Part shown: piece by piece, positions 9,370-22,269 of the stretch
How positions within the stretch are numbered: the first letter of the stretch is position 1
How the letters are laid out: the number at the start of each line of letters is the position of its first letter
NCBI RefSeq assembly: GCF_000276665.1
Contig: NW_004955417.1
Coordinates: 19,901,117 to 19,965,116 of the forward strand
Reading direction: 5' to 3'
Source of the DNA: Chinchilla lanigera
Lineage: Eukaryota; Chordata; Mammalia; Rodentia; Chinchillidae
DNA length: 64,000 bases
Translations under genes and position numbers: made by a program
The notes under the pieces: generated by a model
Told to the model about the DNA's origin: nothing
Databases searched by the model: none
What the model saw: only the letters and a program-made list of their open reading frames with translations

Positions 9370-11220
9370 AATCAAATCCTACTGTCGAGTTTATATAAAA
9401 ATTAGAGCCCTTAGATTCAGATCTTTCTACTTTATGTACATTAGCAATGCTTCTCTCTAGGGCCAAAATAATTTAGTCCCTTTTTATATTTTTATCTCAG
9501 TAGGAGACTTAGAATTTGTGGATAATTTACAAAAATACTATTTCTTGTTTTAGCTACGTTTAGACAAGTAAAATAAAAATTCTCTTATATACATGAAGGT
9601 TACAGGCCTGTGAAACTTAGCCCTTTCCCTTTGCCTGTCTTCTTCTCATAAGTATATGCTTGCTTTCAGTTATATTAGTGATGAGCATTTGTATTACTAA
9701 ACTCATGGGAATATTGCCCACATGGGATTAAATTAGCTAACTATAATTAAATTTCTTCTCAAGTAAATATTTGTTTACCCTGAACACATTTATTAATCAC
9801 CTGACTTTTCACTTGCATAATTTTCTGTATTTATCTTTTCCCCCTGAAATCCCCTACTAGTTCTATCATGAAAAAGAAAATATCTTATATCTATGATTTT
9901 CCCTGAAAACTTTCTGTATTTTTCAAATCTGTCCTAAATGCTTTCAGACTATCTGAAAATATACCTTCATTAGAGCAAACTAGTGTCTAGGACAGACATG
10001 GTTCCATCTCATTTCATCGGTAGCCTAGAATTAGAGAGCTTCATGGGAATTCCTTTTATCAAAGACCTCACTTATCACAGATTTAATGTAATTTGTGACT
10101 TTACCCCAAGGTACTGTTTATTTTTATACAAACTAAGACAAGTATGTCTCCCACTTGACATCATAAAAAAATGAATTCACCAATTTAAGCGTCTCATAAA
10201 AGTGCTCTATGAATTGTAATTGTCATAATTTTTCAAAAAATTCTGCTCTGCAAAGAACCTCCTGGAATGAGCACATTAACTTAGAAACTGGAAGATATAA
10301 GATGGTGTACTGCTTATTTGTCATCCCTACACTCTGGAAAGACGAAAAACAACAGGATGTGAACTGAAGTTCCTTTATATAACTTCCTCTTTTATATAAC
10401 ATGGACATAAAAGATCATAATATCTACTCTATAGAGTCCATATGGGGAATAAATAGGATAAACAAGAAACAGAAATTTGTACAGTGTCAGACACCTAATG
10501 ACTAGTTAAAAATGTTACAAATACCCATAATAATAAACATAACTTCTTGCAATGTTTATTTTTTGTTTCCATTGTAATATTTTCATACTTAAAAGATACA
10601 TCTGGTTTTATCTACTTCCTGTATAACTCTGACACGTCCTGGGGTAAATTAAAACAACTATATGAAGAAAAAGTTCACTAAATTGATTTTTTATACAATA
10701 TGATAAATTTATTTGTACATATTTATTTTAATATTATTTTATGTATGCACATATATCAACTCTAGGTTCATATGTAGTGTATACATATTTATGTATGTAT
10801 TTCTACATTTGCAAACCTAAGTTGATTTTCCTATCTTTAAGTAAACTTAAATATTTAAAACATAAGAACAACATATTTATTTTACTTTCTAAATTGAGGT
10901 GCCCCCTTTAAAATGTCATTATAGAGAATAATCCATTTTAGTTTAAGATCTTTATAAAATGTTGTACAATATCATGGAATGGGATATACCTTCATTAAGT
11001 AAAATCTTGTATAGATTCTTTTTAAAAACAATTGCATTGTTTCACAGAATTCACATATCATAATGGTTCATTTTCTCAAAAATTTATTTCATTTTTAAAC
11101 TACAAAGCTTAAAAGTAAACTGCAAAATTGGTCAAAATATTAAAAAAAAACCGAAATCTTTTAATCATTAACTATTCTCCTCAATAAACCATCAGACACC
11201 AACAGTACAGTTATCCTATA
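9367..11220. other. AT-rich sequence, nothing recognised
   Basis: About 1.85 kb without a recognisable gene or repeat family. Short ORFs at 9983-10174 and 10223-10408 show no domain. Confidence 0.5.
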
Positions 11221-11234
11221 TGTATATAAAATGC

Positions 11235-11875
11235 CTTAGTACTTTTTCTTCTTTCCCTCATCCTAGTTGTTCCTTCCTTTGAGCTATTTCTTTCCCTTTC
11301 TTCTTATTATTGTACATTTTGTGTTTTACTTACTCTTTCATGTTCTTACACTAGGGAGACAATACGATGTTTACACAGGTGGGTCCGACTTACTTCGCTT
11401 ATGTGTATGGTCTCTAGTTGCATCCATTTACCTATAAAAACCTCGAGTGGGGCTGGGGATTTAGATTAGCGGCACAGCGCCTGACTGGCAAGCTCAAGTT
11501 CATGAGTTCAATTCCCAGTACCGGAAAAAAAAACAAAAAACAAACAAAGAAAAGCCTCGAGTTTATCTTTTTTTTTATAGCTGAGAATTCCTACAATCTC
11601 GCCTAGTGACACTATGTATTGTCTCTAATGTCCTTTTAAATTATTATTTTCTTATTCCCTTTAATGATTTGATCAACCTTTTGTTCTTACATCTGGTGAT
11701 CTGAGCAACTTCGTTGAAGATAACAATATGTAATATGATAAGCACTGTTAATCTCTATCATTTGGTTTGAAACCCTGTATCACTTTCAATATCCTTGCTT
11801 TGTGTTGTTTGTATTTTGCTATTGTTCTTTTTTTGTACTATTTTCTTTAAAATAAAAAAAGTAAACTGCCGAAAT
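11235..11875 (+). mobile_element. L1 3' end with inverted 5' block (twin-priming structure)
   Basis: 11235-11640 is L1 in antisense. For example GGTCTCTAGTTGCATCCATT is the reverse complement of the sense text near 23750, and AGTTGTTCCTTCCTTTGAGC mirrors the sense L1 3'UTR near 24040. From about 11665 to 11875 the same L1 family continues in sense (ATCTGAGCAACTTCG, then the TTTAAAATAAAAAAA tail), parallel to the tails at 24250 and 24506. An inverted upstream block followed by a sense 3' block is the known outcome of twin priming. The inverted block is interrupted by an ID SINE. Confidence 0.8.
11449..11550 (+). mobile_element. ID SINE nested in L1
   Basis: ID head with A box (TTAGATTAGCGG) and B box (GAGTTCAATTCC), then an A-rich tail with AAAC units. 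The duplication AAAACCTCGAG (about 11437-11447) / AAAGCCTCGAG (11551-11561) flanks it. The interrupted sequence is the antisense block of the surrounding L1, so the ID is younger than that L1. Confidence 0.92.
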
Positions 11876-11879
11876 TCAT

Positions 11880-13935
11880 AATGTGTGATAGTGTTTTATT
11901 TACCCTTTCCATAAATAGGTGACTCCTACAGTGTGGCTAAAAATGTACTTTTCACTTGTGATTTGGTGTGAAAGTATACCTGTGGTCTCTTGCTTCTAAA
12001 AGGTTGTAACCCACTGGAGGATATTTACAAGTTAGCAATTATAGTGCAGTACAAGCTTTCCTTTAAAGACGTGAGGTGTTTCCTCATATCCAGGGTGTTT
12101 TTCAATAGTTCATTCATCCCAAGTTCCAACGAGAGTATAGCAAGTGTTACTACTGACACACTTCAGAAAAACACCTCGTCTAGACTTGGGAATTCAAGGG
12201 AAGTCTCACAGTGTTACTGTGAGATCTAAATTAGATGTATGAATTGGTCTGGAAGCCAATTTCACAAGATAAGTGCGATGTACTTCTTTCTAAAAAGTAA
12301 GTCTAGCTGCATCTGAGATTCTAGTGAAGTGCTCGTAGGAGTGGGGAAAATGTATATATGAAATGCGAAACCTTCGTCAATTAGGTTTTTCCTGGGGGCA
12401 AAGCAGAAAGTTCAATTTAAATAATTGTCAGCAAAAGTTAAGTTGCTATGTTTATTACGTTAAATTTAAAAATAAAGATGGTAGAGTCAAACAAAGATAA
12501 GTAATGTTTAAGAAAACGCATTTTTTTTTTACCAAAATGTGTTTGTGCCCACAAAAATCATAACTTAGCTAATTAGTATTATATACATATATGTTCATTA
12601 TTTTTCTTTCTGTACTCTAGTTACATAAGCTTTAAAAATGCTTTTACTTTCTCTCTTCCATACTCTGGTTTCTCTTCAGCTCGTATAAACCTTTTACTTT
12701 CCCTCTTCCTTTTGTCTTTTTTAAACAGTTGAACATTTCTGTATAAATATGAATGGTTATTACACAGTATAGAAACTAAAAAATTAAACTTTTAAATAAT
12801 GAAAACCACTCATGTCGTGGAAACACACATACACACAACTGACCTTCTTCACAAAACATGACAGTTTTCTTTCTCATGAAAGGATATGTGTGTGTGTGTG
12901 TGTGCATGTGTTTATGACACATAGTGGTGTCTATTTTCAAATCACTTGTTTGCAACTCTTGCATTTTGAAAAATCCACCCACTTGAAGTATCATATTTTG
13001 TTTTTTACAATTAACCACCATTTCACGAAGAGACATTATATCTCTGCCTTTTACAAATACAGATCTGTCTTTCACATTTGAGTTTCTTAATCAGGAGTTT
13101 CAGCTTAAGTTTGATTCCTTCAGTAACATTTAACATGTTTAGGGAGGATGGTCACTGGACTATCATAAGTTCTGCTACCTGGTTTTAAACTCCTTCAGTC
13201 AGAAGATTTAGATAATGTACCTGATTTTGATTTTATCAAAATAAATATTCTAACAAAGTACATTTAAATTATGAATAATCTCTTTCTTGTTTTTATAATG
13301 TCATTAAATATGAAACATATCACATAATAATGGCTATTGTAGCATGTGTAATGTGCACATTTTACATATTTTAATAAAATTATGGTCAGAGTCATGTAAA
13401 ATAAAAGTTGCTACTTGAATCTCTAAAAGTTTGAATAACTTGACAAAGACCTCATATGAGACCCTAGGCACAGCCTGGATATGAGCTTTGTGTCCTAACC
13501 TCAGAGCACCCATCCAGGGTAAGTACGGCAATACTGATCTACACTGATGTTGCGCTGTGTCCAATCATAAATATCAGTTCATTCATTTAAAAAGTAAATG
13601 TGATTATCTTTCTGGTTGAAAATACTCTTTCATATAAGCCAGAATAGTTGCAAACAATGTTAAAGCTTCTTAGATACTATACTACACTTTTTGAAAATAT
13701 AAAATAGTTTTCAGAATATTAAAATTCTTTTAGAACAGCTCACAATGCTCAGAAAGAGATGAAAATCACAACAGCACAGTGAATTATTTTAAATGTTGTT
13801 AACAAGTTAATGTAAATGCAGAAGGGAGAATATTTTTCTCTTTTTACAATTTCATGATGTGTACTAAACATTGGTTTTCTTAAGGTTTCAGATTAAGTAA
13901 CAGTTATGTCCATTTCACTTTAAAGTATTTATGTA
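11880..13935. other. AT-rich sequence; one short TG repeat
   Basis: No gene or repeat family was recognised apart from the (TG)n at 12886-12904. ORFs of 79-99 codons at 11990-12229, 12776-13075 and 12812-13081 lack recognisable domains, and the last two overlap on opposite strands. Confidence 0.45.
12886..12904. repeat. (TG)n microsatellite
   Basis: Short TG run with a CA interruption at its right end. Confidence 0.85.
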
Positions 13936-13939
13936 TCAG

Positions 13940-14085
13940 AGAAAACTGAGATCAAGTCTGACTTTTTCCAAGTTATTAAACCTCATTTAATACTTCCTCT
14001 ATAAATATAATAATTCTTAATTTATAGTCTTGGTGAAAAGTAAATAGAATAAAATATATAAAGTGACTGACTAGATGCCAGTTGA
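13940..14085 (+). repeat. MIR SINE fragment
   Basis: 'CCAAGTTATTAAACCTCATT', then 'CTATAAATATAATAATTCTT' and 'TATATAAAGTGACTGACTAG' follow the order of the MIR core and 3' part. Diverged. Confidence 0.5.
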
Positions 14086-14089
14086 TTCA

Positions 14090-15734
14090 CTGTTATTTCC
14101 TTTGTCATTTAACATTTTTGTGTAGATAATTTTATCTTAAAATATACAGAAGATCACTTAGAAGGTGAGATGCTTAGGGTACTTATTAATAAATAGTTTT
14201 AAGAATAGTGTATCATATTGTTTTAATTTTTAGAAACATTCTGCTTTCCTATATCCTGGTGATTTAGTCATTGAAAGGTGTTGCATAAATCTACAGATCT
14301 GGCAAACATACAAAGTACCTCATGCGTAGATAAATTTTAGGTCAAAGTATGCATAAACTAGCTTAAATGAATGCATATATCTTATTTTGAAAGGTCTACC
14401 TTTCTTAAAATGTGGTTAGTTCAAGTATAGGAAATTTGAAAGTAAGTTATAGCACTCAAGGAACATCTAATGCCTGATGGATAGAAATTACATATGTTTA
14501 TTATAAGGGTGAAATGTAAGTACTTTTTCCAAGAGTTTTTTAACAAAGACAAAGTTTGAGCCTGTAACGAACTGTGTGCATTGCAGATTTAAAGTAAAAA
14601 ATGCACCTTACTCTCTTTTATTGTTGTATAGTATTTTAAGGCTGAAATTTAAGCTCTTTTGAAGGAACCCTACTAACAAGAGAAAGAAAACCTTTCAGTC
14701 TAACATGCCTGAACTCTTTTTAAAAACAAAAATAGAGTATACCTTTAGAAAGTGGTAGGTGGTAGAACCGTTTGAGGAAGCATGCCACATTTTATATTGT
14801 TTCCGAGTATTTATTTAGTCCCAGTGATCACCACTGACCCTCAAAACTTACATTTCTATGAACAAATATGTATCAACTGCCTCTTATGTCCAGTCTTATG
14901 TTTGTACTGACATAGGTGTCCTCATACCACTGTTTCTATCCTCCATGTCCATGGAATAACTGACAGAGAATGTGTATGCAAGGAATTTGTTAAAAGCTTC
15001 ACTCCCATGCTCACAAAGTGCTTCAATTACTGAGAAGCTAGCTACGACATTTCCAGCTGGAGAGATATGAAAAAACTGAGAAATGCAGATTTAAACTCTT
15101 GCAAAGTTCTCAGGTAAGTGAACCAAAACTTGAGTCGCTTGATTAACCAAGATGTGTGTGAACTTACATCCTATCTCTACTACCTCAAGAGAGAATTTCA
15201 CATGCTATTACTCCATGATAAATAATTGGAAAAGTCTAATAGATTAGATATAAGGTATTTAAAGTTTTAGGGTAGGACAATGAAGGACAATGAAGTTTTT
15301 GTGTAAGTTAAGGTATTTGAATTTTTTTTGAATAAAACCCATTGGGCAAAGTTTCAAGAATAACCTCAGAGACTCATTTGTAATAATGAGTGACAAAATT
15401 GAGATGCTATCCATTCACATAGCTAAATTTTCTACCTGGATACACTATAAGATTAGAACAAAGAAGATCCAATGTTTAAAAGTTTAGGTAGCTGGAATAG
15501 GAGCAAGATCATAGGGGCAGATTTATTTTATTCATGCCAGGAATCAGAGAAGCAAATTATATGTACGTTGTTCATTAGTAGATTTCAAGGACAAGGGATT
15601 GATGAAAATTTTCATGAACAGAATAAAAAAATTGTTGGGATTAGAATAGCCATGTTCATATATAAAGTTTGAGGCATATATTAACATTTATTCAGTAGCA
15701 AAATAAAATGTACAGATAGAAATATAAAAGGAGC
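14090..15734. other. AT-rich sequence, nothing recognised
   Basis: No gene or repeat family was recognised. A good splice-donor match (CAGGTAAGT at 15111-15119) lacks any supporting exon signal and is treated as chance. Confidence 0.45.
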
Positions 15735-16400
15735 AATTGAAATGAACAGATACTTCTCAGAAGAAGAAATACAGATGGTCAATAAATATAAGAAGAAATG
15801 TTCAACATGGCTGGCCACTAGAGAAATGCAGATCAAAGCAACATGGAGATTCAATCATTCCCTACAAAGTTTGGCTATCTTCAAGAAATCAAATAGTAAC
15901 TGTTGTTTGTGAGACTGTAGGGAAAATTGAACTTTCTACATTGTTGTGAGGAATGTAACCAAGTACAACCACTGTTGAAACGATTATGCTGATCCCTCAA
16001 TGACTAGAAATTCCATTTGGCCCAGCTAGGGTATCTTCTAGAAGAAAAGACATCATTATTTCATTTTCTCTGTCATGTTTAAGACATCATTTTAAAGTGA
16101 TACCCCTATACTCATCTTAAAAGCAATACACTTCATGATAGCTAAATCTTACAGGCTGCCTATATGTCCATCAACAGATGAATAGGAAAAGAAAATGCGG
16201 TGTTTATATACATTTGTGCTGTGCTCTGCCTAAAGAATGATAAAGTTGAGTCATCTGTGAGAAAATGGATGTAGCTTACACCATAATACTAAGTGAAGTA
16301 CATCAGACATACAAACTTAAATATTGCATGTTTTCTCTGTTTGGGAAACCCAAAATTTAAATAAAGAGCAAAGTAAAAGGTAGGAAGTAGAGGGACAGAT
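15735..16400 (+). mobile_element. L1 LINE, 5'-truncated ORF2 end and 3'UTR
   Basis: Sense L1 beginning in the late ORF2 segment (AATGAACAGATACTTCTCAG, AAATGTTCAACATGGCTGGC, CCATTTGGCCCAGCTA), with a 3'UTR that includes GTTTTCTCTGTTTGGGAAACC. Many frame disruptions, so inactive. It parallels the L1 3' end at 21.5-22.3 kb. Confidence 0.8.
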
Positions 16401-16404
16401 TTTT

Positions 16405-18255
16405 TTCAAATGCAAAGGGCATCAAGAACACTTTTATATATAAAAATCAACATCACTGCTATCTACGAATAGAAAATTATCCAAAATAGAAATAAATCCA
16501 ATTTATGATAGGTACAAAAAATAAAATACCAACATCATGTACTACAAACATGCACAACATAAAAGGGACCAAACAATGGGTAGAAATAAAGGAAGAAAGG
16601 GAAAGAGGATGTAAAAAGGAGCTAAGATGTGTTATGTGCATGTAACAACTCCCCACAGGAAATGGAAACATGATCTATTACAAATGCATACTAATAAAAT
16701 AATAAAAAGTGAAAATGAAATAAAATCCTTAGGAATAAATTTTGCTAAAGCTTTAATGCAGATTTATAATGAAAACTCTAAAGCACTTATGTATAAAATG
16801 AACACGAAAGAAAAACAAATCAAAACAAGCAAAACAACTGGAGAGACATCCAGTGGTCATTGACGGAAAGATTAATATTTTTAAAAATGTCTATGCTACC
16901 TATGAGAATTTATAAGTTCACTATAATCTCTATCAAAATACAAGTAAACAGGCAAAAATTTGAAACTAGATAAAGGAACTGAAATTATAAATCTTGGAGA
17001 AACAAACATAAGGCAAATGCGTCATTCAGTACATTGGCATGAGCAAAGATTTGGGAGCAAGACCCCAAAATCTCAGGGAATAAAGATAAACTTGTGGAAT
17101 TAAATCAAACGGAGAACTTCTGCACAGCAAACTCATCCCTTATCAGAAGGAAAAGTTGATATACAGAAAGGGACAAAATCTTTGCAAAATATATGTGTGA
17201 CAAAAGCCTAGTATGCAGAATATATAGGGAACTCCAAAAACTCAATAAAGAGCAAAAACACAAATCCTGGTGTAAAATGGTGAATATACTTACATAAACA
17301 TTTCTGAAAAGAAGAGACACGAATGGCCCATGGTTGGAAAAATAAGTGCTTAGCCAAGGAAATACAAATTACAGCCACAAGGGCATATCACCTCCTCCAG
17401 TATGAATGCCTGTCCTCAAAACGACAGAGGAAAACCAGTGCCGTTAGGAGTACAGAGGAAAGGGGAGACTGCCTGCTCTTACTACAGCCTTTGTGGAAAA
17501 CAGTATGTTGCCTCCTCAGAAAATAAAATTAGAAACTGTGCAGCCATATGATCCAGCAATCTCACTGCTGGATATATATCCAATGGTGACAAAAATCAAT
17601 ATTGTCAAGGAGACAGCGGCATCCCCATAGTTACTGAAGAACTATTCACAATAGTAAAGAATTGAAAACAACCTAAATGACCATCAGCTTATGAGCTGAT
17701 AAAAAAAATAGTGGTATGCATGCAACACGAAATGATATATAGGCATGGGAAAATGTAATCAAGTCATTTGAGAAAATATGGATAGAATTTAAGATTACTG
17801 TGCTACATAAGCCAGGCACAGAAAATAAGCATGATTTCACTTCATGTAGAGTCCAAAATTTAATCTCATAGAAGTTGAGAATAGATCTTTCCAGAAGCTG
17901 AGCAAAGTATGGAGGATTGCTGGGTGAGCAAAGGTTCATCAATGGATGCTAAGTTAAACTCAGACAAGAGCACAAAGTTCTGATATGCTACAGCACAGCA
18001 GGTATCTACTGGAAATAGGCATGAACGACATATTTCACTAAACTTAGAAGGAAGGATTTGGAACGTTTTCACCTTAAAGAAATGATAAATGCTGGAACAG
18101 ATACAAATTTCTAATCTGATTTTAAAATTATACTATATACACATGTACCAAGTCATCACTTCAGAACCCACAAATACATACTATTATTACTTTTTGTGTC
18201 CATTAAAAATGAATTTAATTTCATAACTAAAAAGTAAAGAGAAAAAATTCACACA
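16405..18255 (+). mobile_element. Older L1 LINE, ORF2 and 3'UTR fragment
   Basis: Sense L1 ORF2 text such as CTTAGGAATAAATTTTGCTA, GAAAACTCTAAAGCACTTAT and TCTATCAAAATACAAG. Later come the C-terminal 'GATCCAGCAATCTCACTGCT' block and a 3'UTR ending in A-rich sequence near 18250. It is broken at 16531-16717 by another L1 3' end. Heavily mutated and without a long ORF. Confidence 0.8.
16531..16717 (+). mobile_element. Short L1 3'UTR insertion nested in older L1
   Basis: ORF2 of the surrounding L1 is interrupted between '...ATAAAATACC' (ending 16530) and '...ATAAAATCCTTAGGAATAAA' (from 16718). The repeated AAATAAAATACC / AAATAAAATCC is the candidate target-site duplication. The insert reads as an L1 3'UTR (TGTTATGTGCATGTAACAAC, then a CTAATAAAATAATAAAAA tail), similar to the fragment at 52.2 kb. 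Confidence 0.7.
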
Positions 18256-18259
18256 AAGA

Positions 18260-19835
18260 AATCCATGATACCATTTCACTCTTTCAGTCCTATGAAGTTA
18301 CTGATGTAGAAAATACTGCAGGAATGCCTGAAAATGCTATGATGAATAAATGGTTTAATAATGATATACTGGCCTATAATGTTGATTAATTTTTTAATTC
18401 AGATAAATGTTATTTGATAAAGTCTTAAAGTATGTCTGTGTTTCAAGACAAAATAATACAAATTAACAGTGGTTGTTATATTACATATAGCTATCCTCAT
18501 GTTGGTGATACTAGTATGCTGCTATTGTTCTTTTTTGGTTTGTTTTGTTTATTTGTTTCTCATTTACTGCTCTTTTTAAAATAAAATTTTAAAAAATCTT
18601 GATTTAGAGAATACATTTTAACATGACATAATATTCAAATTTGAAATATTATTGTATTCTGTATATAAAAATATATATAATTTTGTCTATATATAGAATA
18701 TAGATATTTGCATGATATCTAAGAGAAAACTCTATTCATCAATTTAGACTCCAATAGTATGGACAAACATATATGCTCCAAACATGCTCTTATTTAGAGC
18801 CATAGGACAATTTAATGTATTCTTAATGTATCATTTTTGGTTTTATGGGTGAATATGGAAAGTTCACTGTACTTCATTTGTTAGAAAATTTGCTTTGCTT
18901 ATTGTTTTTTATGAAAAATGTCATGGTTTCTGTTTTCAGCTTTGAGGGAGAGGTGAATCTCTGATTTGGATTTTTTTTTTTTGTCTATTTCAAAAGTAAG
19001 CCAAAGCACTGATCAACATAGTTTTCTGAGTTTCTTTTTAGTACCTCCCAGTCTTGTATGGGAAAATAAAAAGAAAACTCAACATGAACAGAACAGGCTC
19101 CAGTTTAACAGAAGAGTACATCTCACCTTTCTTAGACTGGTGGATCAGTTGTTGTTAATGATGTCAGTGAAATTGCTAATCAGAACGGAAGAGCCTTCAA
19201 ATTAATTGCACCTGACCCTGGACAAAATCATCATATTCTAAATGGACATTCTACTGAAGGTAAAATAATTTCAGTCAGACTTTGGGTCATTAACTCGTGG
19301 CTGTAAACCTTCTTTTCTGAAAGTTATTCTCAAATAAACATGCCAGTGAATCAATTTCACACTAAAATTACCTTCCCAGCATTCCATGGGATAATCCAGG
19401 CACATATAAATTACAATATAAAGCTTTGATGAATCATAGGTTCACTTTTCTCTTCCAAACTGCACAATTCTGTACTTGGACTTGGAAGAAAATACACAGA
19501 TATAAATGCACAGCCAACAGGCCAGTACAAATAAAACAAATGGTGTTAAATGTTAACAGAAGCTCTGTTTAAAAAGCTTATATGACTATTATTCACTAGT
19601 TTTTACTTTTGCTGTGTTTTATAAGCTTGAACTTATTTTAAAAATATAAAGGGAAACCTACAGTCAGTCTTGCAACTGACTTCTGAGCACCTCGGTTGTT
19701 TTGCTCCTTCTAACTGCTCTCACCTACCACACAGTCTCCGGGCTGTAGTTGTGCAACACGCATGTGCAGATACACGTTGTGACCTTTAGACCTGTTCTTC
19801 CCTCAACGTGCAGCACTTCCCAGGAGATATTCACT
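18260..19835. other. AT-rich sequence; possible very short L1 tail at 18520-18597
   Basis: GCTATTGTTCTTTTTTGGTT followed by CTTTTTAAAATAAAATTTT at 18520-18597 resembles the last bases of the L1 tail at 11.8 kb. The rest was not recognised, and ORF 18966-19205 has no domain. Confidence 0.4.
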
Positions 19836-19839
19836 TACA

Positions 19840-20110
19840 CACTCGTCCCTGATTTCATTCAAGTCTGCCCTCAAACACTGTCTTATCAAAAAATCCTTTC
19901 TTTATTACACTTTCCAAAGGGCACTTAAGTTGTATCTTTCAAACCTGATTTATATTCCTCAAAGCACTTTCTACTATCTGACATATTATGTATTTATCAG
20001 GCTGCTTTTGTAAGTCTTCCCTTAGTTCAGTGCTAGCCAATGAGAGAAGGGAACTTATTTTGCTTCTGTCTACGGTGCTTGGGACCCCAAACAGTATTTT
20101 CTGGGGACAA
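19840..20110 (+). repeat. L2 LINE 3' region
   Basis: 'CAAGTCTGCCCTCAAACACT', then 'CAAAGCACTTTCTACTATCTGACATATT' (split by changes), 'TAGCCAATGAGAGAAGGGAA' and 'TCTGTCTACGGTGCTTGGGA' follow the order of the mammalian L2 3' consensus. Ancient and inactive. Confidence 0.7.
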
Positions 20111-20204
20111 AAGCAGTAAAATGATGACTGAACATGAAGGTCAAGTGTTATGAATTTATAAAATTCAAATAAAGACTTTGTATGATTTAAAATACGGGAT
20201 TGTT

Positions 20205-22265
20205 ATGAGTCCTGTTTTTTTTCTTTCTGCTCAAGATTATATTGGTTATGCTGTGTCTCTTTTGGCTCTAAATAAATTTTAGAACTGTTTTGTTCTTTCA
20301 AGAATGCTGTTGACATTTTCATTATTCCTATATGAATTGCAATAGATATATTTATCGTTATTGATAATATAACCATTATGACAATATTGTTTCTGCTGGT
20401 CCCGGAACAGAGAAGTTTTGTTTCATTTTATTTTCCATTTGCTAATGTCCTTTTCAATCTCCTTTATTTTTTCAGCATGTTATAGTTTTCTTATGCATAT
20501 CTTTCACTTCCTTGAGTTAGGCTATCTTCTAGCTATTTAATGTTTAGAAGTCATTGGGATTGAATTGTTTTCCTGATTGCTTTCTGAGTGGATTTAAAGT
20601 GCTATTGATTTGGGGAATTGATTTTGTATTTTGCTGCTTAGCTGCATTTGTTTATTCTAAGAGCCTTCTGGTGGAGTTTTGAGTCTTTTTGACAAGGATC
20701 ATGTCATATGCATTCCTTTCCTATTCATGTCTTTATTTAATTCTTTCCTTTACCTAATGGCCCAAGTTAAATTACCATGTACTATATTGAATATGAACGG
20801 TGAGAAACTCCACCCTTGTTTTGTTGTTCATGTTAGAGGGAATATTTCCACTTTGGTCCATCAATTTAATGTGAAGCATGACAGCATGGTGCTGGCAGAC
20901 ATGCTGACCAACAGAATAGAAGAATTAAGGATGCAAATGTAATGCCAGGACCTTCAGATATCTGATTCTTTTAGAAAGGGGCAAAAAGTATATGCTGGAG
21001 AAGAGGCAGCTCTCTGTACAACTACTGCTGGGAAAACATGTTATCTCCATGTAGAAGAATAAATATAGATTCATATATCTGTGTGTACTAAAATCAAATT
21101 AAAAATTGAACAAAGACCCAGAAATAAAGAGAAAAAACTTTGAGTGTTTTGGAAGAAAAAGTAAGTAAAACTCATAAAGACACAAGCATAGGAAAGGAGT
21201 TTCAGAGCAGAAGTTCTATTGCAGAAGAAATGATACCAAGAATTAACAGGTGAGATTATATTAAATTAAAATCTGATGTTTTGCATCAAATTTCCTGCTT
21301 AGCAAAGGAAAAACCAAAGATTGACAAGATAACCTAAAGAATGGGAAAAATACTTTTGCAAGTTATTCTTCAGACAGAGGACTAATATCAGAAAATGTAT
21401 ATAGAACTCAAAAAAATTAGACCTTTAAAAATAAGACCAAGTCAACAAGTGGGCACTGACATGATTAAACATATCTCAAAGAAGAAATACAAATGGCCAC
21501 CAACCACATGAAAAAGTTGTTCAGCATCTATTTCCTTTAGAGAACTGCTAATCAAAACAACACTGGCATTCCATCTGACTGCACAAGGACTGACTATTAT
21601 CTAGAACTAAAAAATACGCAAAGGCTAATGAAATTGTGTTGAGAAAGGAACACATCTATATTATTCTTGGGAAGGTAAACTCCTACAACCACTATAGAAA
21701 TCAGTATGGAGATTCCCCAAATAGCTAAAAAAAGAAATTCCATTTGACCCATATATACTTCTGGGTATCTTCCTGAAGAGTGTCATCTTATTACAGTGAT
21801 CATGCATACCCATGTTTAGAGCAGCAAAATTCACAAAAAGGAAATTATGGTGGCAGCCTACAAATTCATCATCAGAAAAATGGAATAAGAACATATGGTA
21901 TATGTGCACAATGGTGTCTAGTTAGACATGAAAGGGATACATTTGAGTTATTTATAGAAAAATTAATGGATCTTGAGATCATAATTGTAAGACAAAGAAA
22001 TCAAACACACAAGATTAAACATTGCATGGTTTCTCTGATGTGAGAAACCAAAATACAAATAAAGGGCAAAAGAAAAAAGACATGGTAGGTTATAGAGGAG
22101 ACATTTTGGAAATGGAAACAAGATGTGGGATGGGGGAGAGGGGCAGGCTACGGGAAGAGGAAAGGACAAATGGTCAATATGCAGTATGTATATTTACCTG
22201 TTTCCCTAAATGTGTGTAGTTACTATGTGTCACAAGCATATACTAATAAAAAATTTTTAAAAGTC
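20205..22265 (+). mobile_element. L1 LINE with inverted 5' block (twin-priming structure)
   Basis: 20205-20865 is antisense ORF2. The segment TGACAAGGATCATGTCATAT is the complement of the reverse-transcriptase YADD region, and TTTTAGAACTGTTTTGTTCT is the complement of a later ORF2 segment. At about 20875 orientation switches to sense (GACAGCATGGTGCTGGCAGA) and runs through ORF2 and the 3'UTR to an A-rich end at about 22265. The inverted block covers ORF2 just upstream of where the sense block begins, with a small gap, as expected for twin priming. All frames are broken. Confidence 0.85.
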
Positions 22266-22269
22266 GATG

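Noticed and set aside
15111..15119. Perfect splice-donor consensus CAGGTAAGT
   Set aside because: One such 9-mer is expected roughly by chance in 64 kb on two strands, and there is no acceptor, open exon or other support nearby.
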